A stretch of 55,895 nucleotides of DNA from Glycomyces luteolus (GCF_027622875.1 NZ_JAPZVP010000002.1:137980-193874), one strand, 5' to 3'. Shown: positions 16,968 through 25,729, counted from the stretch's first letter. Made by a program: numbers and translations. Notes: a model not told the origin generated them from the sequence alone.

Positions 16968-18053
16968 CTACGCGAGCCGCTCCGCGAGGACCCGCACCAC
17001 CTCGAAGCCGGCCCTGCCGTCCCCGTACGGGGCGTCGAGCGCGGTTCCGGGGGCCGGGCGGGTGGCGGTCGCGTGCCACTGCTCGCGGGTGAGCTGGTCG
17101 GGCCGCGGCACGAGGACGTTCCAGCCGCCTTCGAGGGTCTCGACCCATTCGGTCTCGGTGCGCAGGGTGGTGCAGGCGCGTCCGAGCAGGTAGGCCTCTT
17201 TCTGGAGTCCGCCGGAGTCGGTGACGACGCCGGAGGAGGCGAGGACGGCCGCCACGAGCTGGCGGTACGGCAGCGGCTTGCCCGCGTGCAGCGAGCCCTG
17301 GGTGAGCTTGAGCCCGTACTGGTCGGCCTTGGCCTGGAGCCGCGGATGGGCCAGGAGCGCGACCGGGATCGGCAGGCTCGCGAGGGATTCGATGAGCGCG
17401 GCGAGCAGCTCGGGGTCGTCGGTGTTTTCGGCCCGGTGCAGGGTGGAGACGAGGAACGGCTGCCCAGGGTCGATCCCGGCGGGCAGCTCGGGGCGCTCGC
17501 CCGCGGCGAGCACGGCGTCGCGGGTGTGGAAGCAGACGTCGACCATGACGTCGCCGACGTTGACCGCCCGACTGCCCAGGCCCTCGCTGGTGAGGTGCCG
17601 TACGGCCTCGTCGCTGGGGGCCAGCAGCAGGTCGGCGCAGTGGTCGGTGAGGACGCGGTTGTGCTCTTCGGGCATGCGCCGGTTGAAGGAGCGCAGGCCC
17701 GCTTCGAGGTGCGCGACGGGCAGGTGCTGCTTCACCGCGGAGAGGGCCCCGGCGATGGTGGAGTTGGTGTCGCCGTAGACGAGCACCCAGTCGGGCCGCT
17801 CGGCGTCGAGGATCGGGTCGATCGCGGCGAGCATCGCGCCGGTCTGGGCGCCGTGGCTGCCCGAGCCGATGCCGAGGTGGAAGTCGGGTTCGGGGATGCC
17901 GAACTCGGTGAAGAACACGTCCGAGAGCTCAGGGTCGTAGTGCTGTCCGGTGTGGATGACCACGTGCTCGTGCTCAGAGTCCTTGAACGCGGCGGCGATC
18001 GCGCCGAGCTTCACGAGCTGGGGTCGGGCCCCGACGATGCTGACGACCTTCAC
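16968..18053 (-). CDS. wecB: UDP-N-acetylglucosamine 2-epimerase (non-hydrolysing, WecB/WbpI family)
   Basis: 361 residues, GT-B-like fold. Signatures: VVSIVGARPQLVKLGAI, VIHTGQHYDPELSD, DWVLVYGDTNSTIAGAL, VAHLEAGLRSFNRRMPEE, NRVLTDHCADLLLAPS, STLHRAENTDDPE and VVTDSGGLQKEAYLLG. The family epimerises C2 of UDP-GlcNAc to UDP-ManNAc. WbpI/WlbD members act on the 2,3-diacetamido uronate instead. The N-acetyltransferase just upstream, and the aminotransferase/dehydrogenase pair at 7345-9452, make the WbpI/WlbD role plausible here. GTG start overlaps the upstream stop (GTGA). Confidence 0.88.
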   Translation of the reverse strand: MKVVSIVGARPQLVKLGAIAAAFKDSEHEHVVIHTGQHYDPELSDVFFTEFGIPEPDFHLGIGSGSHGAQTGAMLAAIDPILDAERPDWVLVYGDTNSTIAGALSAVKQHLPVAHLEAGLRSFNRRMPEEHNRVLTDHCADLLLAPSDEAVRHLTSEGLGSRAVNVGDVMVDVCFHTRDAVLAAGERPELPAGIDPGQPFLVSTLHRAENTDDPELLAALIESLASLPIPVALLAHPRLQAKADQYGLKLTQGSLHAGKPLPYRQLVAAVLASSGVVTDSGGLQKEAYLLGRACTTLRTETEWVETLEGGWNVLVPRPDQLTREQWHATATRPAPGTALDAPYGDGRAGFEVVRVLAERLA

Positions 18054-18664
18054 GCTTGCTGCTCCTTGTTCTCTGCAATGGGGGAGAGGACGCCGTCCTG
18101 CTCCGCAAACCGCTCCCCAGTCTGGGGGCAGCGCCACTCGCCGTCGCCGTCGGCCTCCAGGCGCTCGCCCGCGCGGCCGACCCAGCCCGCGAACCGGGCG
18201 GGTACGCCCATGACGAGCGCGTAGTCCGGCACGTCCTTCGTGACGACGGCTCCGGCGGCGACCATCGCCCAGCGGCCGATGCGGAGCGGGGCGACGCAGA
18301 CGGCGCGGGCGCCGATCGAGGCGCCCTCGGCGACGTCGACGCCCACGGCCTCCCAGTCGTGGGCGCGCTTGGCCTTCCCGTCGGGGGCGACCGCGCGCGG
18401 GTTGTGGTCGTTGGTGAACACGGCGGCCGGGCCGACGAACACGCCGTCGGCGAGGGTCGCGGGCTCGTACACGAGCGCGTAGTTCTGGATCTTGACGTTG
18501 TCGCCGATGCGCACGCCGGTGCCGATGTAGGCGCCGCGGCCGATCACGCAGTCGGTGCCGAGGCTGGCGTGCTCGCGGATCTGGGCGAGCTCCCAGATCG
18601 AGGAGCCGTCGCCGACCGCGGCGGTCTCGTGCACCTGTGCGCTTTCCTGAACCCTGTAAGGCAT
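18050..18664 (-). CDS. hexapeptide-repeat N-acetyltransferase (WlbB/WbpD-like)
   Basis: 204 residues forming a left-handed beta-helix. Imperfect hexapeptide repeats run from about residue 12 to 150 (VGDGSSIWELAQI, GTDCVIGRGAYIGTGVRIGD, VFVGPAAVFTND, VAEGASIGARAVC, RWAMVAAGAVVTKDVPD). ALVMGVPARFAGWVG is typical of WbpD/WlbB, which acetylate the 3-amino group of UDP-GlcNAc3N-uronate from acetyl-CoA. The FTNDHNPRA segment matches the family region that holds the catalytic His. A C-terminal tail (~155-204) carries a C-P-x-T-G motif typical of this subfamily. It is first in a minus-strand pair with the 2-epimerase, with its own TATACT promoter box at 18719-18724. Confidence 0.85.
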   Translation of the reverse strand: MPYRVQESAQVHETAAVGDGSSIWELAQIREHASLGTDCVIGRGAYIGTGVRIGDNVKIQNYALVYEPATLADGVFVGPAAVFTNDHNPRAVAPDGKAKRAHDWEAVGVDVAEGASIGARAVCVAPLRIGRWAMVAAGAVVTKDVPDYALVMGVPARFAGWVGRAGERLEADGDGEWRCPQTGERFAEQDGVLSPIAENKEQQA

Positions 18665-18718
18665 TCGCTGCTTTCAATGTATTCGTGGCATTCGCCGAGA
18701 TCGGTCTGCTTCTGGACG

Positions 18719-18724
18719 AGTATA
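18719..18724 (-). promoter_or_regulatory. -10 box for acetyltransferase-epimerase operon
   Basis: TATACT on the minus strand, 55 bases before ATG 18664. The -35 is unclear. It lies in a 228-base divergent intergenic region that is distinctly AT-richer than its surroundings. Confidence 0.5.
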
Positions 18725-18772
18725 CGGAGAGGCGCTGCGATCCGACCTCATCGGAAGCAAGCGAACGTCATA

Positions 18773-18801
18773 TTGCGCAGGTCAGTCGCCTTTTCTAACT
18801 G
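18773..18801 (+). promoter_or_regulatory. promoter for the glycosyltransferase run
   Basis: TTGCGC, a 17-base spacer and TAACTG on the plus strand. The predicted start near 18808 leaves an ~85-base leader before ATG 18893. TACGAT at 18834-18839 could be a second -10. Confidence 0.5.
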
Positions 18802-18892
18802 CGAGACAACGAAAGGTGAACGAACCTGTTTCGTACGATCTGTCGTTGTACGGGGGTCGGAGTTCGTCCGGCCACGACCATTCGGAGGAACC

Positions 18893-20404
18893 ATGGGCAG
18901 GCGCATCGTGATGCTGGTGCAGAACGGCGTCACCGGCGATTCCCGCGTGCAGAAGGAGGCCGCCTCCGCCGCCGCGGCGGGCTGGGAGGTGATCCTCTTG
19001 GGCCGCAGTGAGAGACGCGCCGAGGAATGGGAACTCGGCGGTGCCCTCGTACGGCTCGTCCCCACCGGCCGCGACTTCGACCGGAAGCGCCACGAGGTGC
19101 GCCGCCCCTGGCTGCGCAGCCCCCTCGCGTACCCGCCCGGGCCGCTCGAGAGCTACCGGCGCAAGCAGGTGCAGGCCTGGAAGGCCGACCTCGCGTACAC
19201 GAAGGCCCGGCTCGCGGTCTGCGGCGGCGGCCCCGGCCCGCGCCTCGCGCTCGGCGCCCGCACCGCCGGCGTGCATATCGCAGCCTCGTGGATCCGCGCC
19301 CGCACCCGCCTGAGCCGCCGCGTGCGCGAGCGCCGCGCCGCAGCCGCCGCCCCGTGCGACCGCGCCGCGGCCCGCTTCTGGAGCGGCCTGCTCGGCGACC
19401 GCGCCTGGCGGCGGCTCGACCCGGCCCTGTGGGACCTCGAACTCGCGTTCGGCCCGGTCATCGACGAGCTCAAGCCGGACCTCATCCACGCCAACGACTT
19501 CCAGATGCTCGGCGTCGGCGCCCGCGCGAAGCTCCGCGCCCAGGCCGCCGGGCGCGACGTGAAGCTCGTCTGGGACGCGCACGAGTTCCTGCCCGGCATG
19601 AAGCCCTGGAAGCCCCACCCGTGGTGGCCCGCCGCGCAGCTCGGCTTCGAACGCGAGCACGCCCCGTTCGCCGACGCCGTCGTCACCGTCTCCGAGCCCC
19701 TCGCCGACCTCCTCGTCGCCGAGCACGGGCTCACCGACCGCCCCGCCGTCGTCATGAACACCCCCGAGCAGCGCCACGGCGACGACGAGGAGATCCCCGG
19801 CCTGCGGGACCTCTGCGGCATCGACAAGGACACGCCGCTCATGATCTACAGCGGCGTGCCGCTGGAGCAGCGCGGCATCCACATCATGGTCGAGGCGCTG
19901 CCCTCGCTCCCCGAGGTGCACACCGCGCTCGTCGTGTCGAAACCCCACTGGGCCTACGTGCGGCGCATGGCCGCCCGCGCCGAGGAGCTCGGCGTCGCCG
20001 ACCGCGTCCACATCCTCCCGCACGTCCCGCACCACCAGGTGGTGCGGTTCATCGCCGCGGCCGACATCGGCGTCAGCCCGAACCACCACCACCAGAATCA
20101 CGAGATCTCCTTGAACACCAAGTTCTTCGACTACTCGCACGCGCGGCTGCCCATGGTCGTCTCCGACGTGAAGACCATCGCCGAGGAAGTGCGCCGCACC
20201 GGCCAGGGCGAGGTCTTCCGCGCCGGCGACACCGAGGACTTCGCGCGCGCCGTGAAACTCGTCCTCGCCGACCCCGAGCGCTACCGCGAGGCCTACCTCG
20301 ACCGGGTGCCGCTCGAGGAGTGGACCTGGCGCCGCCAGGCCGAGCACCTCACCGGCGTCTACGAGAAGCTCATCGGCACCCCCGGACTCGGGCGGGCGGC
20401 ATGA
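18893..20404 (+). CDS. GT4-type glycosyltransferase, GDSRVQK subfamily copy 1
   Basis: 503 residues. It opens with RIVMLVQNGVTGDSRVQKEA, the signature of a subfamily with four copies here. An Arg-rich helical insertion (residues ~55-150: RHEVRRPWLRSPLAYPPGP onward) comes before the rest of the GT-B core: DLIHANDFQMLGVGA, LVWDAHEFLPGMKPW, FADAVVTVSEPLADLL, MIYSGVPLEQRGIHIMVEAL, ADIGVSPNHHHQNHEIS, LNTKFFDYSHARLPMVVSD. The N-K-FF-YSHA-LP stretch corresponds to the donor-binding loop. It starts at ATG 18893 with GGAGGAA seven to eight bases upstream. It overlaps the next gene by four bases and heads a coupled run of six genes to 25591. Confidence 0.82.
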   Translation: MGRRIVMLVQNGVTGDSRVQKEAASAAAAGWEVILLGRSERRAEEWELGGALVRLVPTGRDFDRKRHEVRRPWLRSPLAYPPGPLESYRRKQVQAWKADLAYTKARLAVCGGGPGPRLALGARTAGVHIAASWIRARTRLSRRVRERRAAAAAPCDRAAARFWSGLLGDRAWRRLDPALWDLELAFGPVIDELKPDLIHANDFQMLGVGARAKLRAQAAGRDVKLVWDAHEFLPGMKPWKPHPWWPAAQLGFEREHAPFADAVVTVSEPLADLLVAEHGLTDRPAVVMNTPEQRHGDDEEIPGLRDLCGIDKDTPLMIYSGVPLEQRGIHIMVEALPSLPEVHTALVVSKPHWAYVRRMAARAEELGVADRVHILPHVPHHQVVRFIAAADIGVSPNHHHQNHEISLNTKFFDYSHARLPMVVSDVKTIAEEVRRTGQGEVFRAGDTEDFARAVKLVLADPERYREAYLDRVPLEEWTWRRQAEHLTGVYEKLIGTPGLGRAA

Positions 20405-21918
20405 GCGCGGCCGAGCGCGGACCTACCCGGCCCGGCCGCGTGGTCATGGTGGTGGCCAACCGGATCGACGGCGACTCGCGGGTGCAGAAGTCCGCGCAGT
20501 CCATGGCCGAGGAGGGCTGGGAGGTCCACCTCGTCGGCCTCTCCGTGGCCCGCAAACCCGAGCACTACCGCCACGGCGACGTCGAATACCACAAGATCCC
20601 GGTCCCGAAGATGGACCCGCCCCGCACCTTCCGCCAGCGCGCCGCGGCCCTGCAGTACCCGCTGGCGTACCGCGAGTCGGTCCGCGCCGGGCACGGCATG
20701 CAGCGGATCAAGGCGGAGCGCATCGAGATCGAGGCGATGGACGCCGAGCGCGGCCGCGACGGGCTGCTGCGGATGCCGCGGTTCGTGCGGCGCGCGGGCC
20801 GCAAGGTCCAGCGGGTGTGGATCGGGCGCCGCATCGACCAGACGAAGGCGCGCGACCGGCACCTCGCGCGTGAGAACGGCTTCCTCGACCGCGTGACGCG
20901 CCGGTGGTGGAAGCTGCTGCTTGGCGACCGCGTGTGGCGGCGGCTCGACAACGACGCCGTGCGCATCGAGCTGGCGCTGCGGCCTGAGATCCTCAGGCTC
21001 GAGCCGGACCTGCTGCACGCGCACGACATGTACCCGATCGGGTTCTGCGCGCGCGCCGCCGAGACGCTGCGCCGCCGGGGCAAGCGGGTGAAGCTGCTGT
21101 ACGACGCGCACGAGTTCGTGCCCGGCTGCGACACGCTGCCGGCCGACCGGTTCGAGTCCCTGGTGCGGTACGAGCGGCGGTACCTGCCGTACGCGGACGC
21201 GATCGTCACGGTCTCCGCGCCGCTCGCGGACCTGCTGCGGGAGCACCACGGCCTCGACCGCACGCCCGCGGTGGTGCTCAACGCGCCGCTCACCCCGGAC
21301 CCGGACCGCCCCGACCCGGGTGATGTGCGCAGCGCGTGCGGGCTCGGCCCGGACACGCCGCTGGCCGTGTACTCCGGTTGGGCGGCACCGGAACGCAAGA
21401 TCGAGATGATCATCGAAGCGGCCCGGCAGGTGCCGGAGCTGCATGTCGCGTTCCTCGTGAACCGGCCGAACCACCCGTACGTGCTGTCGCTCATCGCGCT
21501 CGGGGAGCGGTACGGGATGGCCGAGCGGCTGCATTTCCGCGGCTACGTGGACTACGCGGATCTGCCGCGGTTCCTCTCCACGGCGACGATGGGCATCCAC
21601 CCGATGCAGACCGGTCCGATCAACCACGAGATCGCGCTGCCCAACAAGTTCTTCGAGTACAGCCACGCGCATCTGCCGCTCGTGGTCTCGGATGTGAAGA
21701 CCCTCTCCCAGGAGGTGCGGCGCATCGGCAACGGCGAGGTGTTCACCTCCGGGGACGTCGGCAGCCTCGTCACCGCGATCGACAAGGTCATCGCCGACCC
21801 CGAGTCCTACCGGGCCGCCTACCGCGACCCGGCGACGCTCGCCGAGTACACATGGGAGCGCCAGGTGCACCAGTACGTCGGCCTGTACGAGGAACTCACG
21901 AAGGAGCTGCCGCGGTGA
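20401..21918 (+). CDS. GT4-type glycosyltransferase, GDSRVQK subfamily copy 2
   Basis: 505 residues, same layout as the upstream copy: RVVMVVANRIDGDSRVQKSA, a long basic helical insertion (~50-165), DLLHAHDMYPIGFCARAAET, LLYDAHEFVPGCD, YADAIVTVSAPLADLL, AVYSGWAAPERKIEMII, MGIHPMQTGPINHEIALPNK and FFEYSHAHLPLVVSDVKTL. Extensive basic residues in the insertion could bring it to the membrane or a polyanionic acceptor (inference). Sugar specificity is unknown. ATGA overlap with copy 1; GTGA overlap with the next gene. Confidence 0.82.
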   Translation: MSAAERGPTRPGRVVMVVANRIDGDSRVQKSAQSMAEEGWEVHLVGLSVARKPEHYRHGDVEYHKIPVPKMDPPRTFRQRAAALQYPLAYRESVRAGHGMQRIKAERIEIEAMDAERGRDGLLRMPRFVRRAGRKVQRVWIGRRIDQTKARDRHLARENGFLDRVTRRWWKLLLGDRVWRRLDNDAVRIELALRPEILRLEPDLLHAHDMYPIGFCARAAETLRRRGKRVKLLYDAHEFVPGCDTLPADRFESLVRYERRYLPYADAIVTVSAPLADLLREHHGLDRTPAVVLNAPLTPDPDRPDPGDVRSACGLGPDTPLAVYSGWAAPERKIEMIIEAARQVPELHVAFLVNRPNHPYVLSLIALGERYGMAERLHFRGYVDYADLPRFLSTATMGIHPMQTGPINHEIALPNKFFEYSHAHLPLVVSDVKTLSQEVRRIGNGEVFTSGDVGSLVTAIDKVIADPESYRAAYRDPATLAEYTWERQVHQYVGLYEELTKELPR

Positions 21919-23111
21919 ACGCAGCGAGACACGTCGCCGTGGTGACCCCCTGGTACCCGGATGCGCAGCGGCCCTACCGGGGTTCGTTCGTGCAGGCGAT
22001 GGTCGAGGCCGTCGCCCCCGGGCTGGACGGCGTGGACGTCTACCACCTGGACGGGTGGGCCGTGACGAAGAACCCCGAGCGGCTGCGCCGCGTCCGCGAA
22101 CTCCAGACGACGCTGCTGCCCCGCGCGCTCGCCCCGGCCCCGGCCGTGGCCGGAGCGACGCTGTACCGCCTGCCCGTGGTCATCGAACGCAGCCGCGACC
22201 TCGCGCTCCACGCCCGCCGGCACGCTGAATGGCTCACCGTCGCCTTGGGCGGCGATCCGATCGATGCCGACATCATCCACGCGCACGTGCCCATGAACGG
22301 CGGCTACGCGGCCTTGGAGAACGCGAGGCCCGGGGCCCGCGTCTACATGACCGAGCACTCCTCGTTCCTCGAAGACCTGCTCGCTCAACCTGACGCCAGG
22401 GCGCTCTACGACGAGATCCTCGACCGCTGCGCCGGGGTCTTCGTCGTCGGCGAGCCGCTGCACCGCCTCATCGCGGAGGTCTTCCCGCACCACACCGGCA
22501 AACTCGCCTACATCGCCAACCCGATCGACTTCCAGGCCCGCCGCGCGCAGCCGCCGGCCGCGCTGCGACGCTGGCTCTCGGTGGCCGGATTGATCGAACG
22601 CAAGCGCATCGACCACCTCCTGCGGGCGTTCGCCGACTGCCGCGCCGAGGACCCGGACCTCACGCTGACCCTCGCCGGGGAAGGCGGGCTCCGCCGCGAA
22701 CTCGAAGCCCTGAGCGCCGAGCTCGGCGTCGACGACGCGGTCGCATTCCTCGGTGCGGTCGACCCGGGCGAGATCCCCGGCCTCATGGCCGACCACGACC
22801 TGCTCGTCCACACCAGCCGGCACGAGACCTTCGGGGTGGTCGTCGTCGAGGCCCTGGCCGCCGGGACCCCGGTCCTGGTGACCCGCTCCGGCGGTTCCGA
22901 CCAGGTCCTGTCAGGCATCGAGGACGACGCCGGGCAGCTGGTCGACGTCGTCGACGACCCGTCGGTCTTCGCCGACGCGTACCGGTCCCTGCGCGACCGG
23001 TACCCGCACAAGGTCGACCTGGACGCCGCCCGAGACGCGCTGCGCGCCAAGTACTCCTACGACGCGGTAGGCGCTCACTACCACTGGATCTGGTTCGGAG
23101 ACCCATCGTGA
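21915..23111 (+). CDS. GT4-family glycosyltransferase
   Basis: 398 residues, classical GT4 layout. VAVVTPWYPDAQRPYRGSFV opens the acceptor domain; ADIIHAHVPMNGGYAAL and VYMTEHSSFLEDLL follow. The donor domain starts at LSVAGLIERKRIDHLLRAF and has LTLAGEGGLRRELEAL, VAFLGAVDPGEIPGLMAD and HTSRHETFGVVVVEALAAGT, the E-x7-E loop typical of retaining GT4 enzymes. Unlike its neighbours it lacks the GDSRVQK start and the long insertion, so it belongs to another subfamily. GTG start inside the preceding stop, and its own stop overlaps the next start. Confidence 0.85.
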   Translation: MNAARHVAVVTPWYPDAQRPYRGSFVQAMVEAVAPGLDGVDVYHLDGWAVTKNPERLRRVRELQTTLLPRALAPAPAVAGATLYRLPVVIERSRDLALHARRHAEWLTVALGGDPIDADIIHAHVPMNGGYAALENARPGARVYMTEHSSFLEDLLAQPDARALYDEILDRCAGVFVVGEPLHRLIAEVFPHHTGKLAYIANPIDFQARRAQPPAALRRWLSVAGLIERKRIDHLLRAFADCRAEDPDLTLTLAGEGGLRRELEALSAELGVDDAVAFLGAVDPGEIPGLMADHDLLVHTSRHETFGVVVVEALAAGTPVLVTRSGGSDQVLSGIEDDAGQLVDVVDDPSVFADAYRSLRDRYPHKVDLDAARDALRAKYSYDAVGAHYHWIWFGDPS

Positions 23112-23641
23112 ACCTCCTCTTCCTCGCGCCGCTCGCCAGCCGCAAGAGGGCCGTCGCCGTCGAGACCCGCCGCGCCCTCGACGACGGCCACACCGTGGTC
23201 CTCATCGCCGAGGCCGGCGTGAACCGCGAAGGCTGGGACCTCGACCCCCGCGTCGACGTCGAATGGCTGAGCGCCAACGAACTCAACGCCCCCGAGGCCC
23301 GCTCGACCGCGCTCCTGAGACTCCCGCTGGGACTGCTGCGCCTCGTCGGCCGCGGCCCGCTGCGCCGCCTGGCCGACAAGGCCGCCGGCCGCTGGAAACG
23401 GCACGTCACCGGCCCCCGCGACAAGCGCCGCAAACGCGAGACCGACGCGATGCGCGAAGCGCACCGGCTCGACCGCGTCCGCGCCCGACTGGCTGCGGCC
23501 GAACCGGACTGGCTGGTCCTGTGCGAGTCGGCGGCCATCGAGCTCGCCACCGAGTTCGTGCCCGACCTCCTCGCCGCCCGCCCCGGCCTCCGCGCCACCT
23601 ACGCGTACGAGCCCCTCCCCGGAGGCGACGTTGAGCGCTGA
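23108..23641 (+). CDS. small Rossmann-like protein of the glycan locus
   Basis: 177 residues. I do not recognise a named family. It starts MNLLFLAPLASRKRAVAVET, like the N-terminal half of a GT-B enzyme, followed by a basic helical segment (RLADKAAGRWKRHVTGPRDK), and ends with DWLVLCESAAIELATEF and RATYAYEPLPGG. There is no donor domain, so it is not an active GT-B enzyme on its own. The layout matches the first ~135 residues of the glycosyltransferase at 13352 and the protein at 24956. It is coupled at both ends: GTGA overlap upstream and an 11-base overlap with the next gene. It could be a partner subunit or a truncation; no internal stop is seen. Confidence 0.65.
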   Translation: MNLLFLAPLASRKRAVAVETRRALDDGHTVVLIAEAGVNREGWDLDPRVDVEWLSANELNAPEARSTALLRLPLGLLRLVGRGPLRRLADKAAGRWKRHVTGPRDKRRKRETDAMREAHRLDRVRARLAAAEPDWLVLCESAAIELATEFVPDLLAARPGLRATYAYEPLPGGDVER

Positions 23642-24959
23642 ACGGCCGCGGCTGCTCTACCTGGCCTTCTACTTCCCGCCCTCGCGCGCCAGCGGCGTCT
23701 ACCGGGCCCGCGCCACCGCCAACTACTTCGCCGAGTCGGGCTGGGACGTCACCGTCGCGCGCGTCCCCCAGTGGTTCCTCACCGACGTCGTCGGCTCCAC
23801 CGACGACGGCCTGCTCGACACCGTGGACCCGCGTATCGCCACCGTCAGCCCCGAGCTCGACGACTTCATGTGGGAGACCGACGTGCGCGCGTTCGGGTCC
23901 TTCCGCGGGAACTTCCCGTTCCTGGCCGCCCGCTGGCACAAGTGGAAGCAGCGCTTCAAGTTCCCCGACCGGTACGCGTCCTGGGGCGAGTCCGCGGTCG
24001 AGGAGGGCCTGCGCCTGCACGCCGAGAAGCCGTTCGACCTGGTGATCGCCACCGGCAACCCGTTCTCGGCCTTCGGCGCCGCCTACGAGCTCGGCAAGCG
24101 CACCGGCCTGCCGTACGTCGTCGACTACCGCGACTCCTGGACCCTCGACCTGTTCAAGAACGCGGACGCGTTCCCCAAGGGCGACAAGGCATGGCGCTGG
24201 GAGAAGCGGATCCTCGAGCACGCGGCCGAGGCGCTGTTCGTGAACGAGGCCCTGCGCGAGTGGCACGCGGACCGCTACCCGCGGGCGGCCGGGCGTATGC
24301 ACGTGATGCTCAACGGCTGGGACCCCGACGTGCTCCCCGAGGTCCCCGACTCGACGGCCGACGAGGACCGCCCGCTCTCCTACTCCTACATCGGGACCCT
24401 GACCGCCAACCAGCCCGTCGACGCCCTCTTCGCGGGCTTCCGGGCGATGGCCGACCGCGGCCGCCACCCCGGCGCCACCCTCGACCTGTACGGCCACCTC
24501 GGGTTCTTCGCGAAGTACGAGTCGCGGATGCGCGCCGACATCGGCCTCGACGAGGACTACGACCGCATCCGCCACCACGGCCCCGTCTCCAAGGCCGAGA
24601 TCGGCCGGGCGTACGCGGCCAGCGACGTGCTCGTGTTCCTCGTCGGCGGCTCCAAATACGTCACCTCCGGAAAGATCTTCGAGTACATGGCCACCGGGCG
24701 CCCCATCGTCTCCGTGCACGAGAGCGGCTCCGCCGCTGAGGAACTGCTCCGCGACTACCCGCTCTGGTTCAACCCCGGCGGCCTCGAGCCCGACGCGGTC
24801 GCCGCCGCCATGGCCGACGCGGGCGACGCCGCCCGCAAGGCCGACCCCGACCTGGCCGGACGCGCCCGCGCCTACGCGGCGGGCTTCACCAGGTACCGCG
24901 CCATCGAGGCGTTCGAGCGGCGCGCCCGCGCGATCGCCGAGAACGGGAGCCCGCGATGA
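23631..24959 (+). CDS. GT4-like glycosyltransferase (paralogue of 15463-16857)
   Basis: 442 residues. LLYLAFYFPPSRASGVYRAR opens it; FDLVIATGNPFSAFGAAYEL and YVVDYRDSWTLDLF follow in the acceptor domain. SYSYIGTLTANQPVDALFAG, LDLYGHLGFFAKY, HHGPVSKAEIGRAYAASDVL and GGSKYVTSGKIFEYMATGRP are in the donor domain, with the conserved Glu. Positions line up with the enzyme at 15463 along the whole length, so the locus holds two related transferases in opposite orientations. TTG start, reading inside the end of the upstream gene; ATGA overlap with the next. Confidence 0.8.
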   Translation: MSAERPRLLYLAFYFPPSRASGVYRARATANYFAESGWDVTVARVPQWFLTDVVGSTDDGLLDTVDPRIATVSPELDDFMWETDVRAFGSFRGNFPFLAARWHKWKQRFKFPDRYASWGESAVEEGLRLHAEKPFDLVIATGNPFSAFGAAYELGKRTGLPYVVDYRDSWTLDLFKNADAFPKGDKAWRWEKRILEHAAEALFVNEALREWHADRYPRAAGRMHVMLNGWDPDVLPEVPDSTADEDRPLSYSYIGTLTANQPVDALFAGFRAMADRGRHPGATLDLYGHLGFFAKYESRMRADIGLDEDYDRIRHHGPVSKAEIGRAYAASDVLVFLVGGSKYVTSGKIFEYMATGRPIVSVHESGSAAEELLRDYPLWFNPGGLEPDAVAAAMADAGDAARKADPDLAGRARAYAAGFTRYRAIEAFERRARAIAENGSPR

Positions 24960-25591
24960 CCACCGCGACCGACCTGCCGCCCCTGCCCGAGCGCGTCGTG
25001 ATCCTCCTCTTCGGCAACGGGGCCGTCAAGCGCACCAACGACTACGCCTACCAGATGGCCCGCCGCGGCGTGCGGGTCCAGGCGGTCGTCGCCGACGGCC
25101 AGGGCTGGCGCCGCGCGCCGTCCCTGCACCCCAGTGTCGAGGTCTACTCGCTCGCGGGACCCGAGAACCGCCAGCCGCTCCTGTGGCTCTACGAGACCCT
25201 CGTCGAACGCGCCCCGGCCGCGGTGCTGCGCCGCCTCGACGGGAAGGTCCCCGGCGCCGGGTTCGCCCGCCGCGCCCACCGCAAAGCCGCGGGCTTCTGC
25301 CGCCGCAACCTCTTCTGGAAGGTCTACCGGCCCCTCCGGCACCAGGCCCTCCGCGCGATCGCCCTGCGCCGCCTCGGACGCCTCGACATCGGCGACGCCG
25401 ACCACGTCGTCTGCCCCGACCCGGCCGCCGTCCCGCTCGCCTGGTCGATCGCCAAACGCCACCCCCGCCCCGTCGTCACCCGAGCACTCCATTACGGCCC
25501 CTACAGATCCCACCCCGTCACCGCCCCCATCGAACCCTGGGACACCGACCTCCATGGCAAGGAGGACCGCCCCCCGTACCAGCCCCTCTGA
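24956..25591 (+). CDS. second small Rossmann-like protein of the glycan locus
   Basis: 211 residues, no recognised family name. VVILLFGNGAVKRTNDYAYQ and VRVQAVVADGQGW resemble the first strands of a GT-B N-domain. A strongly basic middle follows (RRAHRKAAGFCRRNLFWKVY), then DADHVVCPDPAAVPLAWSIA and VVTRALHYGPYRSH. It lacks a donor-binding domain, like the 177-residue protein at 23108. It closes the coupled run that starts at 18893; the next gene has its own promoter. It may be a non-catalytic partner or a gene fragment. The intact reading frame, normal codon use and tight coupling argue for function. Confidence 0.65.
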   Translation: MTTATDLPPLPERVVILLFGNGAVKRTNDYAYQMARRGVRVQAVVADGQGWRRAPSLHPSVEVYSLAGPENRQPLLWLYETLVERAPAAVLRRLDGKVPGAGFARRAHRKAAGFCRRNLFWKVYRPLRHQALRAIALRRLGRLDIGDADHVVCPDPAAVPLAWSIAKRHPRPVVTRALHYGPYRSHPVTAPIEPWDTDLHGKEDRPPYQPL

Positions 25592-25665
25592 CCGCCCCGC
25601 AACCGGACTTCCCGCCGCAGCAAGCGGTCCCGCCCGCTCGAGCAGTGCACACTCGACCAGTGCAC

Positions 25666-25693
25666 TTGGGACGTCCACCCCTGGCGGTACGAT
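25666..25693 (+). promoter_or_regulatory. promoter for the fused glycosyltransferase gene
   Basis: TTGGGA, a 16-base spacer and TACGAT. The predicted start near 25700 gives a 30-base leader that includes AAGGAG (25715-25720). Confidence 0.5.
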
Positions 25694-25729
25694 GTGGACC
25701 CCCTCCGCGCCTGCCCAAGGAGTCCACAC

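Noticed and set aside
24956..25591. Reading the small protein as the 5' part of a single gene with 25730
   Set aside because: A stop, a promoter and a separate ribosome site lie between them, and the downstream protein already has its own complete N-terminal domain.
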